Of a stretch of 64,000 nucleotides of DNA, positions 23,501 to 34,016 are shown piece by piece. A model generated the notes under the pieces. That model made no database searches and was not told where the DNA came from. It saw only the letters and a program-made list of their open reading frames with translations. Position numbers and translations under genes: made by a program. The stretch comes from Setomelanomma holmii (Eukaryota > Ascomycota > Dothideomycetes > Pleosporales > Phaeosphaeriaceae). Where the stretch lies: NCBI GenBank assembly GCA_010015745.1, contig ML978154.1:62001-126000 (forward strand). Direction: 5' to 3'. Position 1 is the stretch's first letter. Each line of letters starts with the position of its first letter.

Positions 23501-26268
23501 AAGGCCTCGACATGCTTCGTGAAGCTGTGCAGGACGCCATTGACCTACTACAAACACGGCCTTGTGACACAAATGAACTACGCAATGTAGACGGCTCAGC
23601 TGGGAGTCCTATCATGTCCGGGAAACGAAACCCACATTCTGGGGAAGTGAAGCCAAGCATCGCCCGAAGCAATATACGTCCATTCTTGACCTGGGCCTGG
23701 CTGAGCTCCGGTCTTGAAAAGAGTATTTCTCCGGAACGCTTGGCCGCTGAGCACCTTTTCACGATCATGGAAGACATTGATCGACATCTGCGCAGACAGA
23801 ATGAGCACTCTTACACTTGCGCTCCTGAAGCGACTTTGGCTGAGCTGCAAGGTAGCATACTCTCAATTCAAGTGGATCAGCAAAGCATTCCTCGTAGTGA
23901 TGCCACGAACCATGCAATATATGCACCACTGGCGGATCTAAATTTCGCCCTCGGCACAATCCAGGAGCTTTCCTCACCGGTCAGCATTATGAAACAGAAT
24001 GCTCTTCTCGAGGATGCAACACTCTATGCGCAGAAAGGTGCGGTACAGGCAGTCCTAAAAGAGATAGTGATCATCACTCAGGATTTCGTCGGGTTGTTTA
24101 TACCATGCACATTGCAGCACACAGTCTCGAAGAAGATATGGGGTTCGCTAAGCAGTTTGATCAAGGTACGTGACCACTTTTCAAGTCTTTTAAGAACTGC
24201 ATATGACAAGGAACAATATTGTCCCACTGAAGTTGAGCTTGGTCTACATATATGATGGACATAAGCTTCACATGCGTGCAGGTGACCGTCTCGATGCTCT
24301 CATGTTAGTGCTGAACCGGAGCGCGGACAACAAGGTTGGCTATCCCTCTATTTTGTGATGCTAATGATTTTTAGAGCGCCACTGCGATATCCACTGATCA
24401 AGAAGAACGCGCGAGGAGCAATTACCTGATCCGGCCACCAGACATACATTTCATGAAAAAACGTAAGATCGACGAACCTCGCCAACCTTTGCAAAGCTGC
24501 TCTGCTTGTCGAGAAGGTCATATTTACAGGACCGCACAAGAGGCAAGCATGCATTTATTGCGTACTCACTTTATCGGTAATGATAATCTCAGCTTGCCTC
24601 AGCTCGCCAAGTTTCATAGAACGCACCGGTATGTAGAATCGTACCAACACATGCATGCCGACAGATGCAATATATGGCAGCATATATTCCATCTCATTCA
24701 ACACGGAGAGAATTCGAGTTCCGTCCCATAGACTGGGAACCATCATTGCGATTTACTGGCTAACGTTTGTGTTCACAGACATTGGGTGCGGACGGAAGAC
24801 CAGGTGAGGAAAGAGCTCTTCAACAAGCAACAGCTGCGTCTGCTACGGCTATGCCTCAACTATATCAAAATTCTCGACGCTCGTGCGGACAAAATCCACC
24901 AAGGATTGATGCTTGAAGAGCGGGATGACCTTGCAGGGTATCAGCTGCCAAATGATCTTGTGGACTGCTTCGAAACCACAGCGCTGTTTGTGATGCAGTC
25001 CGCCACTGCTTTGTCGATCACTGAGGCAGAGATGCGACGATGGCAGTATGCACCTGGCTTGTCTCTCGAAGAGGTCAAGACAACAGCCATTGAGACTGCT
25101 CTGGACCGGCTAGGCGAGCTCGGTCAAGCCACGCAAGCTTCTATGACTCGTGCGGAGAAAACCTTGGCACTCTCGGACCCGGAAACAAACATGCTCAGTA
25201 TGGGAGCTGCTGGACCAGAGCTGCTCGTATGTGTATTGCTTCGCAACGTACAACGGCAGCAGCTCTTGGAAGGAGTCGATCTTGACCTTAATCAGCTCTA
25301 CCAGCAATACACATCCAAGCTCGTAAGTTGTCTTTCATCTGAAGCTCAACTTCATGTGGTATCTCAATACCCATCACGCAAGCAATGGAAACGACTCGAA
25401 GGAGGGACAAGTGCATTGTTGCACATGATCTGTGACATACTCTAGCGCTTGATGCTCGTTAGAAGCACTCGTGTTCTGTTCCACACAGCGTCATCATGCG
25501 TCACCCGCGCCAATTTCCGAGAGTATAGCTAACGCGAGTACAGCAATATCAGATCAACCAATTTCCGCGTAAACGTCTTCTGCGAGACATTCATGCGCTA
25601 CAAGAGGAGCTATCAGTGGTCCAGATGGTAAATCAATGGCAGCAAAAGGCTTTCGAGAATTTTGTAAGAGTACTCAATTATCGATCTTTCGAAAACCCTA
25701 CCCCAAGCCGTATCGCGATGTTCCCCCCGGAGGCAGAAGACTTGAAAGTGGTTCTGGACAATCTGAGAACGAAGGCAGCAGAGCTTGAAGCGCTGGAAAA
25801 TCGAACACAGTATCTTCGAGAGCAATTAAAACAAAGTGTGGAGATTCTCGAAGAAGATCACGGAAAGGCAATCCTAGTATTCACTATGATCACAACCATA
25901 TTTTTGCCGCTGTAAGTCAACATTGAACCTGGCATCGGATATGACTCACACTAGGTAGATCCTTCGTCACGAGCTTCTTCGGCATGAACACCGCGGATAT
26001 ACGCAACACTAACAGAAGTCAAGGTTACTTCTGGGCAATTACTGTCCCGGTCACTGGTGGCATTGTATTTGCAGCTGTCTTGCTTGCCTACCACGGCGAT
26101 AAGCTGTACGACTGGACTTTGCAAAGGATCTATCGCTTCGCGGAGCATCGATCGGGATCGTCGATAGCAGACCGACATGCAAGACGAGAAAGGACCTCCG
26201 CTTCGTTTCAGGTGTCGCCAAGGGCATGGAATTCAAGGAGCCGATGGAAGCCTTCGAAACAACGATAG
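20598..26268 (+). CDS. Giant CorA-like protein with embedded C2H2 finger (about 1678 aa)
   Basis: Eight exons fit in one frame: 20598-21772, 21829-22340, 22394-24165, 24233-24334, 24375-24628, 24779-25322, 25544-25911 and 25959-26268. Introns are 40-221 bp, all GT-AG. Residues 1-390 are disordered and Ser/His/Gln-rich. Residues about 390-580 resemble the soluble part of fungal CorA-like proteins. Residues 650-742 carry the motif LFDGxRVEEFL twice. A C2H2-like finger (C1229, C1232, H1247, H1252) is embedded near the middle of the second half. The C-terminus has EEDHGKAILVFTM, FFGMN (GMN about 1584-1586) and two membrane helices. It probably sits in a membrane, with transport or signalling by a divalent cation likely. 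The 150-bp and 221-bp introns are the least certain. It is a paralogue of the gene at 5089-6963 in its C-terminal module. Confidence 0.78.
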
Positions 26269-27140
26269 ATTCTAGCGCTCAAGTCACAGTGTAGAAGTCT
26301 AGCGCGGCAGTGTTTGACTACTTCACAGTCAAACGCATGCAGAGATGAGGTGTGAACATACCAATTGCTTCGAAGCTGGAGGATATAGAGTCGTGGTCGT
26401 CCACCTCAAGAAGCCTTTCAGCCCTGACAAGTGGTACTCGCAGTCCTGCATGGGCCGAGGCATGTCCAAAAACGATTCAAAGGGCGTAGTCGCCGGTCAA
26501 CAGACATACCATCTTAGCCCTATTTAGCATTACTACGAACCGCGGCACACACATGCTCTCATTCAGCTTGTATAAGACCCCTCTCTCTACTTGCCAACCG
26601 TGACATTATCCGCCTCGACCCAACTGGCCCCTTCTTCGTTTTTGCTACACTGACATAGTGGGGTACACGGCTCGGATACCTCGCTAGCATGCCTTGTCTA
26701 GATACACACATCAGAGAGGTCTTCGGAAGCGGCGACGTAAGTAGCGCGTTCACCGGCTGAATGTTTGCCCCGCCAGAGGCTAAGTCCACCACCATCGAAT
26801 GCGAAGTTCGATACGAATTGCAGGGATTGCCTCGCCAGTTGGGTGATTAAGTGATCCAAATGAATGTCAGGACCATTCGTGTCTTGAGCAGAGACTGTAA
26901 GCTGTTCGCCGCGGCGAACATTTAGCCCCACAACTTAGACTCGAGTCTTCCGCTGTGGCTCGGTCATGTAGGTAGCGCGAGGAGCCGCTACCCTTTTACG
27001 CAGGCTCTCGAAGAGTCCCCACTAGCGGCTGAGGTTACGACTGTCCGTGGTACTCGGAACTTGACGCCGGAGAGCATACTCGAGCGTAATTAGCACAAAG
27101 GAAAGAGTGCAGAACGGCAGCCCTGGAAGCCACTGGCACC
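26269..27140. other. Intergenic region with an 18-bp palindrome
   Basis: No gene is supported. A minus-strand frame at 26698-26931 has a protein-like run but no ATG at its start and no recognised domain. The notable structure is a perfect palindrome at 26903-26920. Confidence 0.45.
26903..26920. repeat. Perfect 18-bp palindrome TGTTCGCCGCGGCGAACA
   Basis: The 18 bases equal their own reverse complement, with a GC-rich centre. It could be a binding site for a dimeric factor or part of a decayed element. It is not associated with a confident gene. Confidence 0.75.
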
Positions 27141-28099
27141 ATGGCTATTCGACCTCCCCATCCATTAAAGCTTACGGATAGAAGCACTCGGAGTGGCATG
27201 CCGCGTATGATGCATTGTCAGCAAATGTGGTGGGCCATGAATGGACGCAACTTTTCAATCATGCGACTCCCGGCGGAGCTGCGTGCCTTGTTACTTCCCC
27301 AGTACTCGCTGAGAACTTTTTCCACACCATGATCACAATGGAACCACAGGTCGAAGGAAACTTCTGCTGGTTTCGAAGCAATACAATGCACCAGATCATC
27401 GAGCCGACGACTTCAGAGCTGCAGAAGCTCGCTCTGAAGTCCCGAACTACTGTATAACATCCTTCGAACAAGCAATCAGATGTGGAATGAGGCCCTGAAG
27501 GCCGAACGGACTGGCACTTGGAAGCACTTCGCTGTACCGGATTGCCTCCCCAATACGCTAGTCATACCACGAACCCCGACTACTGCTCACTGGCCCAGTC
27601 GTCTACATCTAAATTTTACGATTCCTCAGTATCTCCCTTTCTTCGGCATCGGTATCGTGCCGCAAATCCACGTTACATCTGCGAACGTTAGCGGCGATAT
27701 GATCAAGAGTATCTAGAACCTCAAACACATCGATCTCTTTTTCAGAAGCCCCTATGGCTCCTTCGCCTCAGCGAATCCTTGGTACCAATTCCATGGTTCT
27801 TACGCCCACCGACGGTGGTTCAAAATGATACAAGTTACCGCGAAATGATCATGTTACCTTGTCAAAGCACGATCATGGACTGGATAATGACCTTCGCCTT
27901 CACTTTCACGAGAGGTCTTCCAAATGCCCACCTCGCGGGTAACGTCAAAACCTGCACCAAAGACAAGTGGTGTTCTATTCTGGAGCGTGAGTATCGTGAG
28001 CGAGAGTGCGACTTTCGAACATATGGCCACGATTACAAGCAGGAACTCAGCAACATTCTTAACAATGACTTACTCATCGTAGCTGCTCACGATCTGTAG
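27141..28099 (+). pseudogene. Broken F-box-like fungal repeat-family gene
   Basis: Pieces of one protein appear in successive frames. The start at 27141 contains FSIMRLPAELRALL, the LPxELR motif that opens many fungal F-box-like proteins. A second frame near 27325-27500 has RRKLLLVSKQ. A third, from 27480, has MWNEALKAERTGTWKHFAVP and LHLNFTIPQYLPFFGI, then a TAG at about 27713. Beyond the TAG the same frame continues NLKHIDLFFRSPYGSF. A fourth frame gives STIMDWIMTFAFTFTRGLPN and KWCSILEREYRERECDFRTY to a stop at 28099. The order matches the lineage-expanded family containing LELFFRSP and VDWIMTFAF motifs. At least two frame changes and one nonsense codon make it inactive. The TAG could derive from CAG by a C-to-T change in a CpA context. 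Confidence 0.6.
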
Positions 28100-28705
28100 G
28101 GAGGTGACTAGAGCATGACAGCGCAACTATTGCGTTGACATATCCGCAGGACAGTCCTGGAGTTTCAGGTGCAGAAAAGCATGCCCATACTACATCTCAG
28201 TGATGTGGCTAACGCTCAATCTCATCCAGGTTACGCACCATTCGTGGTTAGCCAGTTGCGTCAAGGTCGTAAGCGCATTTGTCCTTTCTATAACCACCAC
28301 ATGTGCCTAGCTGACGTTGTGTTCATTCAGCAGCATTGAGAGCTGCGTGCATTGTGCATGCCGCAGGCACATCCAGGCCGATTACACAATGAGATTATGC
28401 CTCGACTGTCTTCAGTCTATCCACAATGGCCTTGTCTTACGAGGGTTACACAATGTCAGTGTTTGATATCCAAGGGAGTAGAAGTGAAAGGGGAAGATAG
28501 ATGAGGTGCAGTGCAGTGAAAACGAGGGCAATCATTGCGACCATGCGCTTAGCTTTCCTTCCAACTTGACAATTCTTTCCACTATTACAGAAAATATCAC
28601 GATCAACCACGGAGCAACGCGCTCAACCTCTGATCGAAGTGGCACGAAGTTCGGAAACCACGAAGCAAGACGCTGTTTCCTAATCGCCGCAACACACGAA
28701 GCGTG
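28100..28705. other. Intergenic: upstream of the first island gene
   Basis: No gene supported. It probably contains the promoter of the gene at 28706. Confidence 0.5.
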
Positions 28706-30301
28706 ATGGCACCTAAACGAGCTGCTAAGGATGATGGTGACAAGCCGACAAAGAAGGCTAAGCCAGACACTAAGAAGAGATCAGGAGACAACAACAATGA
28801 TCAGTTCTTCGAGATACTCAACGGCGATACGCGTGACGCTCTCCGAGTGGGTGTTGCCGCACCAAGCAGGCTCAAGCTGGGCCTCCGCCATAAGACTACC
28901 GGCGAGACACTGCGGTTCGAATACACTAAGGCCGAAAATGAGATCAATTGGAGCAGCAGGGAAGACATCAACCTGATCAACAAGTGGCGCCGACAGATCT
29001 TCACGCGAAAGGGCTTTCCCGCCAAGGTCTCCAAGTACCCATGGACTCCATTCGAGGTGGCGTACCTGGAGCTGGCGTGGGAAAAGATGAAGCTTGTCGC
29101 TAGCGCAGACGACGATGCTATGCTGCCTCACCAAAGCAAGATCTTCGAGGCGTTCAACGAGTTTTTCGAAGGGCGCAGCGATCTCAAAGATAGAAAAGGT
29201 GGCGCTGCACTAGAGCGAGAGTTTCGTGATTATGGTTCGCTTGACACACGTCTCCGCCGGGTGAACTCGGGTTTGAAGGCACTCCATGACAATTTGAAGG
29301 ATCGTATAAAGAGCGGGGATAAGAGCGAGAACGCGTGGGTGCCAGATATCACGGACGAAGAGATTGAGGCGTATATTGAGAGCAAGTCGGTCACCTACGA
29401 TGACGAAAGCTGGGGATGGTGGAAGGATGCTGCGAAGAAGAAGAAGGAGTGTGCGGACGCCGGTAGCAAACAGAAGAACCAGTCCGGGACGACCATAAAT
29501 CCAGATGGCACTTCAGCAAACAATCCCAGCAAGGACATAGTCGATGCGGCCGAGAACACAATCGTACCAGAGACGATGGTCGATTCTCCCAACCAGGACG
29601 CACAACGCGGTACACGTCAGCAGCCCAGCATGCCTTCCTCACCGAAACCAAGCATCCAAGTGCAAAGCAATAGATCGCCTAGAGAACCACAAGTGGAGTC
29701 AGAGTGGATAGTTCACAAGGAAGCACCGGTCGATCTGACCCCTCCAGAAGAGATCGCACGACTGAAGAGTTTGGGTTTCATCACCCCTGAAATCCCCGAG
29801 AATGACGATGAAGCCATCGAGCGACACATTACCGAGCAAAACAAGAAAGTGACAGACGTCTCATGGAATAGACAGGCTTTTGAAGATCTCGACGATCGCA
29901 TCAAGCGGCGTGGAGCTCTGCCCAAGGATGTCAAGGCGCGAGAAGATTGGTCTCGTGACCCGCAGGCAAAATACGAAGGTGGGCTCGGTGAGGAAGAGAA
30001 CTGGCACGAAGAATCCATGCGGGTGCGGGTGACAGGCGCTGCAGCAGTCAATGGGCTACTGAACGCAGCTGTTCTACCTCCAGTCGGCTACAGTGGCCAC
30101 ATTCGCGACCTTGTCAAGAATCGCCGTCTGCCTGACGATGAGTTACGTCTAGCCGACACGAACGCGGAAGCCCTTGAGACGCTACATAAGATACACGATG
30201 AAAATTTCATCGTTGCAGAACAGATACAGAAAGAGCAGCGGGTTGTAGATGCCAACGAACCAGAGGAGAGCGGTGACGGCTCTGGCGGCAATGCTGAATA
30301 G
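28706..30301 (+). CDS. Hypothetical nuclear protein, family A member 1 (531 aa)
   Basis: A single exon; the start is the ATG at 28706, one codon inside the frame. The N-terminus MAPKRAAKDDGDKPTKKAK is a strong bipartite-type nuclear localisation signal. Residues about 45-130 contain LGLRHKTTGETLRFEY, then INKWRRQIF and YPWTPFEVAYLELAWEKM. The NKWxxQ...WTxxExxxLxxA spacing is shared with the genes at 36886 and 40165. Residues 235-330 are Asn/Ser/Pro-rich and disordered, followed by a charged helical region to the end. There are no catalytic motifs. DNA or chromatin binding is an inference from the NLS and the SANT-like W-T-x-x-E pattern. The family is not recognised. Confidence 0.65.
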   Translation: MAPKRAAKDDGDKPTKKAKPDTKKRSGDNNNDQFFEILNGDTRDALRVGVAAPSRLKLGLRHKTTGETLRFEYTKAENEINWSSREDINLINKWRRQIFTRKGFPAKVSKYPWTPFEVAYLELAWEKMKLVASADDDAMLPHQSKIFEAFNEFFEGRSDLKDRKGGAALEREFRDYGSLDTRLRRVNSGLKALHDNLKDRIKSGDKSENAWVPDITDEEIEAYIESKSVTYDDESWGWWKDAAKKKKECADAGSKQKNQSGTTINPDGTSANNPSKDIVDAAENTIVPETMVDSPNQDAQRGTRQQPSMPSSPKPSIQVQSNRSPREPQVESEWIVHKEAPVDLTPPEEIARLKSLGFITPEIPENDDEAIERHITEQNKKVTDVSWNRQAFEDLDDRIKRRGALPKDVKAREDWSRDPQAKYEGGLGEEENWHEESMRVRVTGAAAVNGLLNAAVLPPVGYSGHIRDLVKNRRLPDDELRLADTNAEALETLHKIHDENFIVAEQIQKEQRVVDANEPEESGDGSGGNAE

Positions 30302-30876
30302 TGTACAGAGAGCGCGAAGACAAGAAACAAACATGTAAGGCGCAAAGCAGCTCAATGATTCCCAGCACGGCAATCAACTGTTCTCAGTCTGCCCTATTAG
30401 CGCAATTTCAGTTGATCAAACGTGTGTTTCACGCTCGCGATATAATTGAGTGACATCTCCGCAGCTTCGCCATGAATGCTTCTACTGGACACGTGAACAT
30501 AGACCATGCCACCAATAAATCGTGCTATACCAACACTACTCAAGTGCAACACCTGCTAAAGAGTTCGTACCATATCGCGGAATCTGATAGTTTGGAGCCG
30601 TTGCATTGCTCAGAATTTGACGTCTCATTGTTCAAGAAAGAACAAAGGCTTTGGGTCGTACCACAAATAGTCCAGATAAGAGACTTTGTGTGTATCAAAA
30701 CAATGAAACGCGAGCACGGACCGAGATGCGTCCTCGGGACGAGGAGCCTCGAAGATTAATAACAAAGGATCGCATCTGTCAAGTCCTCCTCCTCACACTC
30801 GGTGATCTGAGAGTATACATCATTTCAGCATTCTATCGTCATTAGCCAACGTATTTCAACTTCCCACAAAGTCATC
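30302..30876. other. Intergenic
   Basis: No gene supported; the 60-95 codon open frames here lack features. Confidence 0.5.
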
Positions 30877-32841
30877 ATGGTCAGTGGCAAACGAAAAAAG
30901 CACAGGGAGCACTTGCTCAATCCTACACGACGGGTCAATTGGCCAACGGATCCCGAGACTGAAGAAGAACTCTTAATTTGGATGGAATCTATCAAACAGA
31001 CTCTACTGAACTGGATGAACGAAGCCAAAGCCCGTGCAGAAGACCAAGATGTCAAGGGCGTCATAAATTCTGTTACGAAAAGCACTCAAAAGACCTGGGA
31101 GCCATTCAAGGACCAGATCGACGTACAAACTGGCTCAATATTCGACACTGCCGAGCAGCGGCGCATGGACACGGCGATGAGAGCCTCTAAGGTCATCGAA
31201 GAAAACATCCATAAGACGCATGGCACATGGTATAAGTCCAGAGAGTACATGTATGCACAGGCGGCTTGGGAAGACTTCTTGTACTATCAGAATGTGTGGA
31301 ACCGGAGAGGACTGATACCAGATCGCCAATACTCGGAGACACCTGCTGAGAAGGCGACGGTGGTTTCGCCAGCCAGGCAAAGTAGACAGACGCGAGGGAA
31401 GAAGGGTAGGTCATTTGTCATCTTGACTCCCTCTCTCGGAACTCCGGGAGCGAAGTCTTTTGGCAGGTTTGATGGGAGTCCATATAATCAACCCTTCCTT
31501 GACTGGATCGAACACATCGTCGGTCTATTCAGGAGGTACAATGTTGGCTACCGCAAAAGAGCACCACCGATCGTAGGTCCAACAAATGCCCACCGATATT
31601 CGCAACCTCCACGAGGAACAACACCACAGATACTTTCGAACTGCCGGAAGCGCCTCAGGCACCTCGAGGAGAAATTTCCGAGGAAACGGCGTGCACTTGT
31701 AGACCAGAACGAGAAGGAGGAAGATCGCTGTACGGAAGAGCAAAGAGCGGAAAATGACAAGCAGGAAAGAGAAGGCAACATGCAGGCCATTGTTTGGAGT
31801 TTGGATCCTTCCGTTTGTCAGGCAGAAAAACAGCGTCGGCAAACCGAGAGTGGTTACGATCGCAATGTGCGGACGCGCAAGCTACTTCCCACTAAACACG
31901 AAACTCATCATAGTTGTCGAGAGATCAGCTCAGACTGGCCGACATCATACGAGTCGCAGACCTCAGCCAGTACCATCTCAAGGACGATTGTGCGCCGAGT
32001 GCCAGCCTACGAAATGGAGAAGAATACCGAGAACGATGGAGCTGATGAGAAGCAAGCAAAAGATAGCGACACACCGCGCTACAAGCGAGACGATGCGGGC
32101 AATCCCATTCCAAAGATGACGAGTGGGAGACACAAGAGACAGGCTGTCAAGAATGAGGGGAGAGTGTTCGAGTATGACACGCATTCGGATGGCACAATCT
32201 TGGGTCGTGGTCGTGGTGGTGACTGGCAAGGCTCATGGGAGAACAGAGTAGTGAACGAAGAAGAGTGGGAGTTAGATGCTGAGCTCCAGCGCATCCCAGA
32301 GACACCACTGCCCGCTCAAACCAACATCTTTACCACAGTAGTTTTAGCCAAAGGCGGAAGAGCTGCACGGGCAGAGCGCAACCGCACTGCAGGTGTCACA
32401 AACCAACTATCAGATGACGAGGATGAAGCTCAAACCAAGCCAAGCACAAATTATCGTCTCTCAGGAAATGCGAACCCGACTCAAGTTGGTAACCCGACGT
32501 CGTGGGGTGAGGAAAGCGAGCGAGAGGACGAAGTTGATAATGAAGGTGTCTCTAACGTCGGACGACTTTACAAGCGCAGTGGGAACACTGGTGACGGTAG
32601 CAACAATGCTGGCAGTAGCAACACAGGCACTGGCGGCGATCTAAACGATGATGAAGAGAGTGACGATGAAAACGATCTCTTCCGGAAGGCGTACGAAGAG
32701 GCTTCCGGCACGGGTGAAGATCCAATCTTGAGAAGAGCGCGCGAACTTTTCGCGGAGATGGTCGCTGAAAGTGGGACTATGGCAGCTGTACGGTGCAAGC
32801 GTTTGTCACTTGGCTGCGCGGAGGTTTCACGGAAGACGTAA
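30877..32841 (+). CDS. Hypothetical charged nuclear protein (654 aa)
   Basis: A single exon starting MVSGKRKKHREH, a basic nuclear-type N-terminus. Residues 15-150 are helical and contain NWPTDPETEEELLIWMES and YKSREYMYAQAAWEDFLYY, loosely like the W/E/A-rich block of its neighbours. The remainder is very charged and low-complexity, with a Gly/Asn/Ser run (570-590: NTGDGSNNAGSSNTGTGG) and an acidic patch (NDDEESDDENDLF). A GT at the end (near 32784) could be a donor, so the last 20 residues may be intron. The function is unknown. It is the second gene of the same-strand island. Confidence 0.6.
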   Translation: MVSGKRKKHREHLLNPTRRVNWPTDPETEEELLIWMESIKQTLLNWMNEAKARAEDQDVKGVINSVTKSTQKTWEPFKDQIDVQTGSIFDTAEQRRMDTAMRASKVIEENIHKTHGTWYKSREYMYAQAAWEDFLYYQNVWNRRGLIPDRQYSETPAEKATVVSPARQSRQTRGKKGRSFVILTPSLGTPGAKSFGRFDGSPYNQPFLDWIEHIVGLFRRYNVGYRKRAPPIVGPTNAHRYSQPPRGTTPQILSNCRKRLRHLEEKFPRKRRALVDQNEKEEDRCTEEQRAENDKQEREGNMQAIVWSLDPSVCQAEKQRRQTESGYDRNVRTRKLLPTKHETHHSCREISSDWPTSYESQTSASTISRTIVRRVPAYEMEKNTENDGADEKQAKDSDTPRYKRDDAGNPIPKMTSGRHKRQAVKNEGRVFEYDTHSDGTILGRGRGGDWQGSWENRVVNEEEWELDAELQRIPETPLPAQTNIFTTVVLAKGGRAARAERNRTAGVTNQLSDDEDEAQTKPSTNYRLSGNANPTQVGNPTSWGEESEREDEVDNEGVSNVGRLYKRSGNTGDGSNNAGSSNTGTGGDLNDDEESDDENDLFRKAYEEASGTGEDPILRRARELFAEMVAESGTMAAVRCKRLSLGCAEVSRKT

Positions 32842-33299
32842 CCCGAGCGGAGTACCGGGCTTTATGGAGGGTTTACAATGCGCTATAATAGATTGAACCC
32901 AGTCTCTTGTTGGTCACTTGGATTGCTCATTTCGGGAAAGCGGGCTCAGGAATATAGTTGGAAATGTTCAATCTAATAATTGTGCTGATTAACCACTCCT
33001 ATATCCAAGCTTCCCGTGGTCACTTCCTCGAGAATTGTGGACTCGATAGTTTCAAAACCGGCTTTTGGAAATAGCAGCCACTTTTAGATTAATCAAAGCT
33101 AGCGTGTCCATTATTTGACAGTGCTGAGACCAGCTGCTGGCATGATTGCGCTAGTCAGCTGCGAAGGATTTATCATAGAGCACATGCAATGGTCATGCAT
33201 CATTGAAAAATGATACTCTATAGCAAATCATTGTGCCCAGCAAGTATTTGAGCAGCGCAGACACTGGATCTTGCAGTAGGATCATGTCACTGGACCCTG
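32842..33299. other. Intergenic, AT-rich
   Basis: No gene seen. It is AT-richer than the neighbouring coding DNA. Confidence 0.55.
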
Positions 33300-34016
33300 A
33301 TGAATGCGGAACTCGACCAAGCGTGCGAACTCCTCTCCGAAATGAAGTCCGACTACGGCATATACCCTCATCTCTCAGCCCAGAACATTGTGAAGTACTT
33401 TGAACGAGGAGCAGACGAGACTAGTGTTCGAGCAGCATATCGCACATACCTTCGCACCTGGCGTGAGAATCTGCCCAAGGCTCGAGAGCTTGAACTTTTG
33501 CGCCAACGATATGGAGTCTGTCAAGGGATATCAGAAGAGATGGTATTCAAGTGGCAATTCAAGAAAGCGCCGGAGGACAAAATTGCCCTCATGTACCGGA
33601 ACCATCTCCAGCATGAAGAAGAAGCTAAAATGGCGCAGCAGCTGATCGCTCGGATGCAACGAGAGCTGGGCGTATGGGATGAGATCGATGAAGGCTTCAT
33701 CTTCAAGGCACTCGCCACCAATGTCAACGTTGGCGCGATCAAGGACGAGTATCGCCAACTTGTCTTAAAGGCGCGCGCTGCAAGAATCAGAACACGCATC
33801 CTCAACGAACTTAAGTTGAATCCTACAATCACAGATATATCCGATAACGCTATCCTCCGCTGGATCGAGGCACCGACCCCACGTACCGATGACCAGATTG
33901 TGGCTTTGTACGAGTATGTAACGGTTTGGGCCTTGCCCAGATCTACTCTAGTACAAGTTGGGATAGCTCATGTGCGGCAGTCTATATATGTAGCTCCGCC
34001 CACCTCAGATAGTTAA
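33300..34016 (+). CDS. Hypothetical protein built of four tandem ~48-residue repeats (238 aa)
   Basis: A single exon from an ATG. Almost the whole protein is a tandem repeat: about residues 8-56, 61-108, 110-158 and 160-208. Each unit begins with a helix ending in LxxxYGI, LRQRYGV, MQRELGV or LNELKLN. A short segment with IS/ID follows (LSAQNIVKY, ISEEMVFKW, IDEGFIFKA, ISDNAILRW), then a second helix with YRTYL, YRNHL, YRQLV or YEYV. The units are about 25-30% identical by eye, with conserved positions rather than strings. I recognise no described repeat class. The frame has a GTATGT donor-like site near 33915, so the last 30 residues may be replaced by another exon. Confidence 0.6.
   Translation: MNAELDQACELLSEMKSDYGIYPHLSAQNIVKYFERGADETSVRAAYRTYLRTWRENLPKARELELLRQRYGVCQGISEEMVFKWQFKKAPEDKIALMYRNHLQHEEEAKMAQQLIARMQRELGVWDEIDEGFIFKALATNVNVGAIKDEYRQLVLKARAARIRTRILNELKLNPTITDISDNAILRWIEAPTPRTDDQIVALYEYVTVWALPRSTLVQVGIAHVRQSIYVAPPTSDS

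Noticed and set aside
26698..26931. 77-codon minus-strand frame containing the palindrome
   Set aside because: No ATG at the start and no recognised motif.
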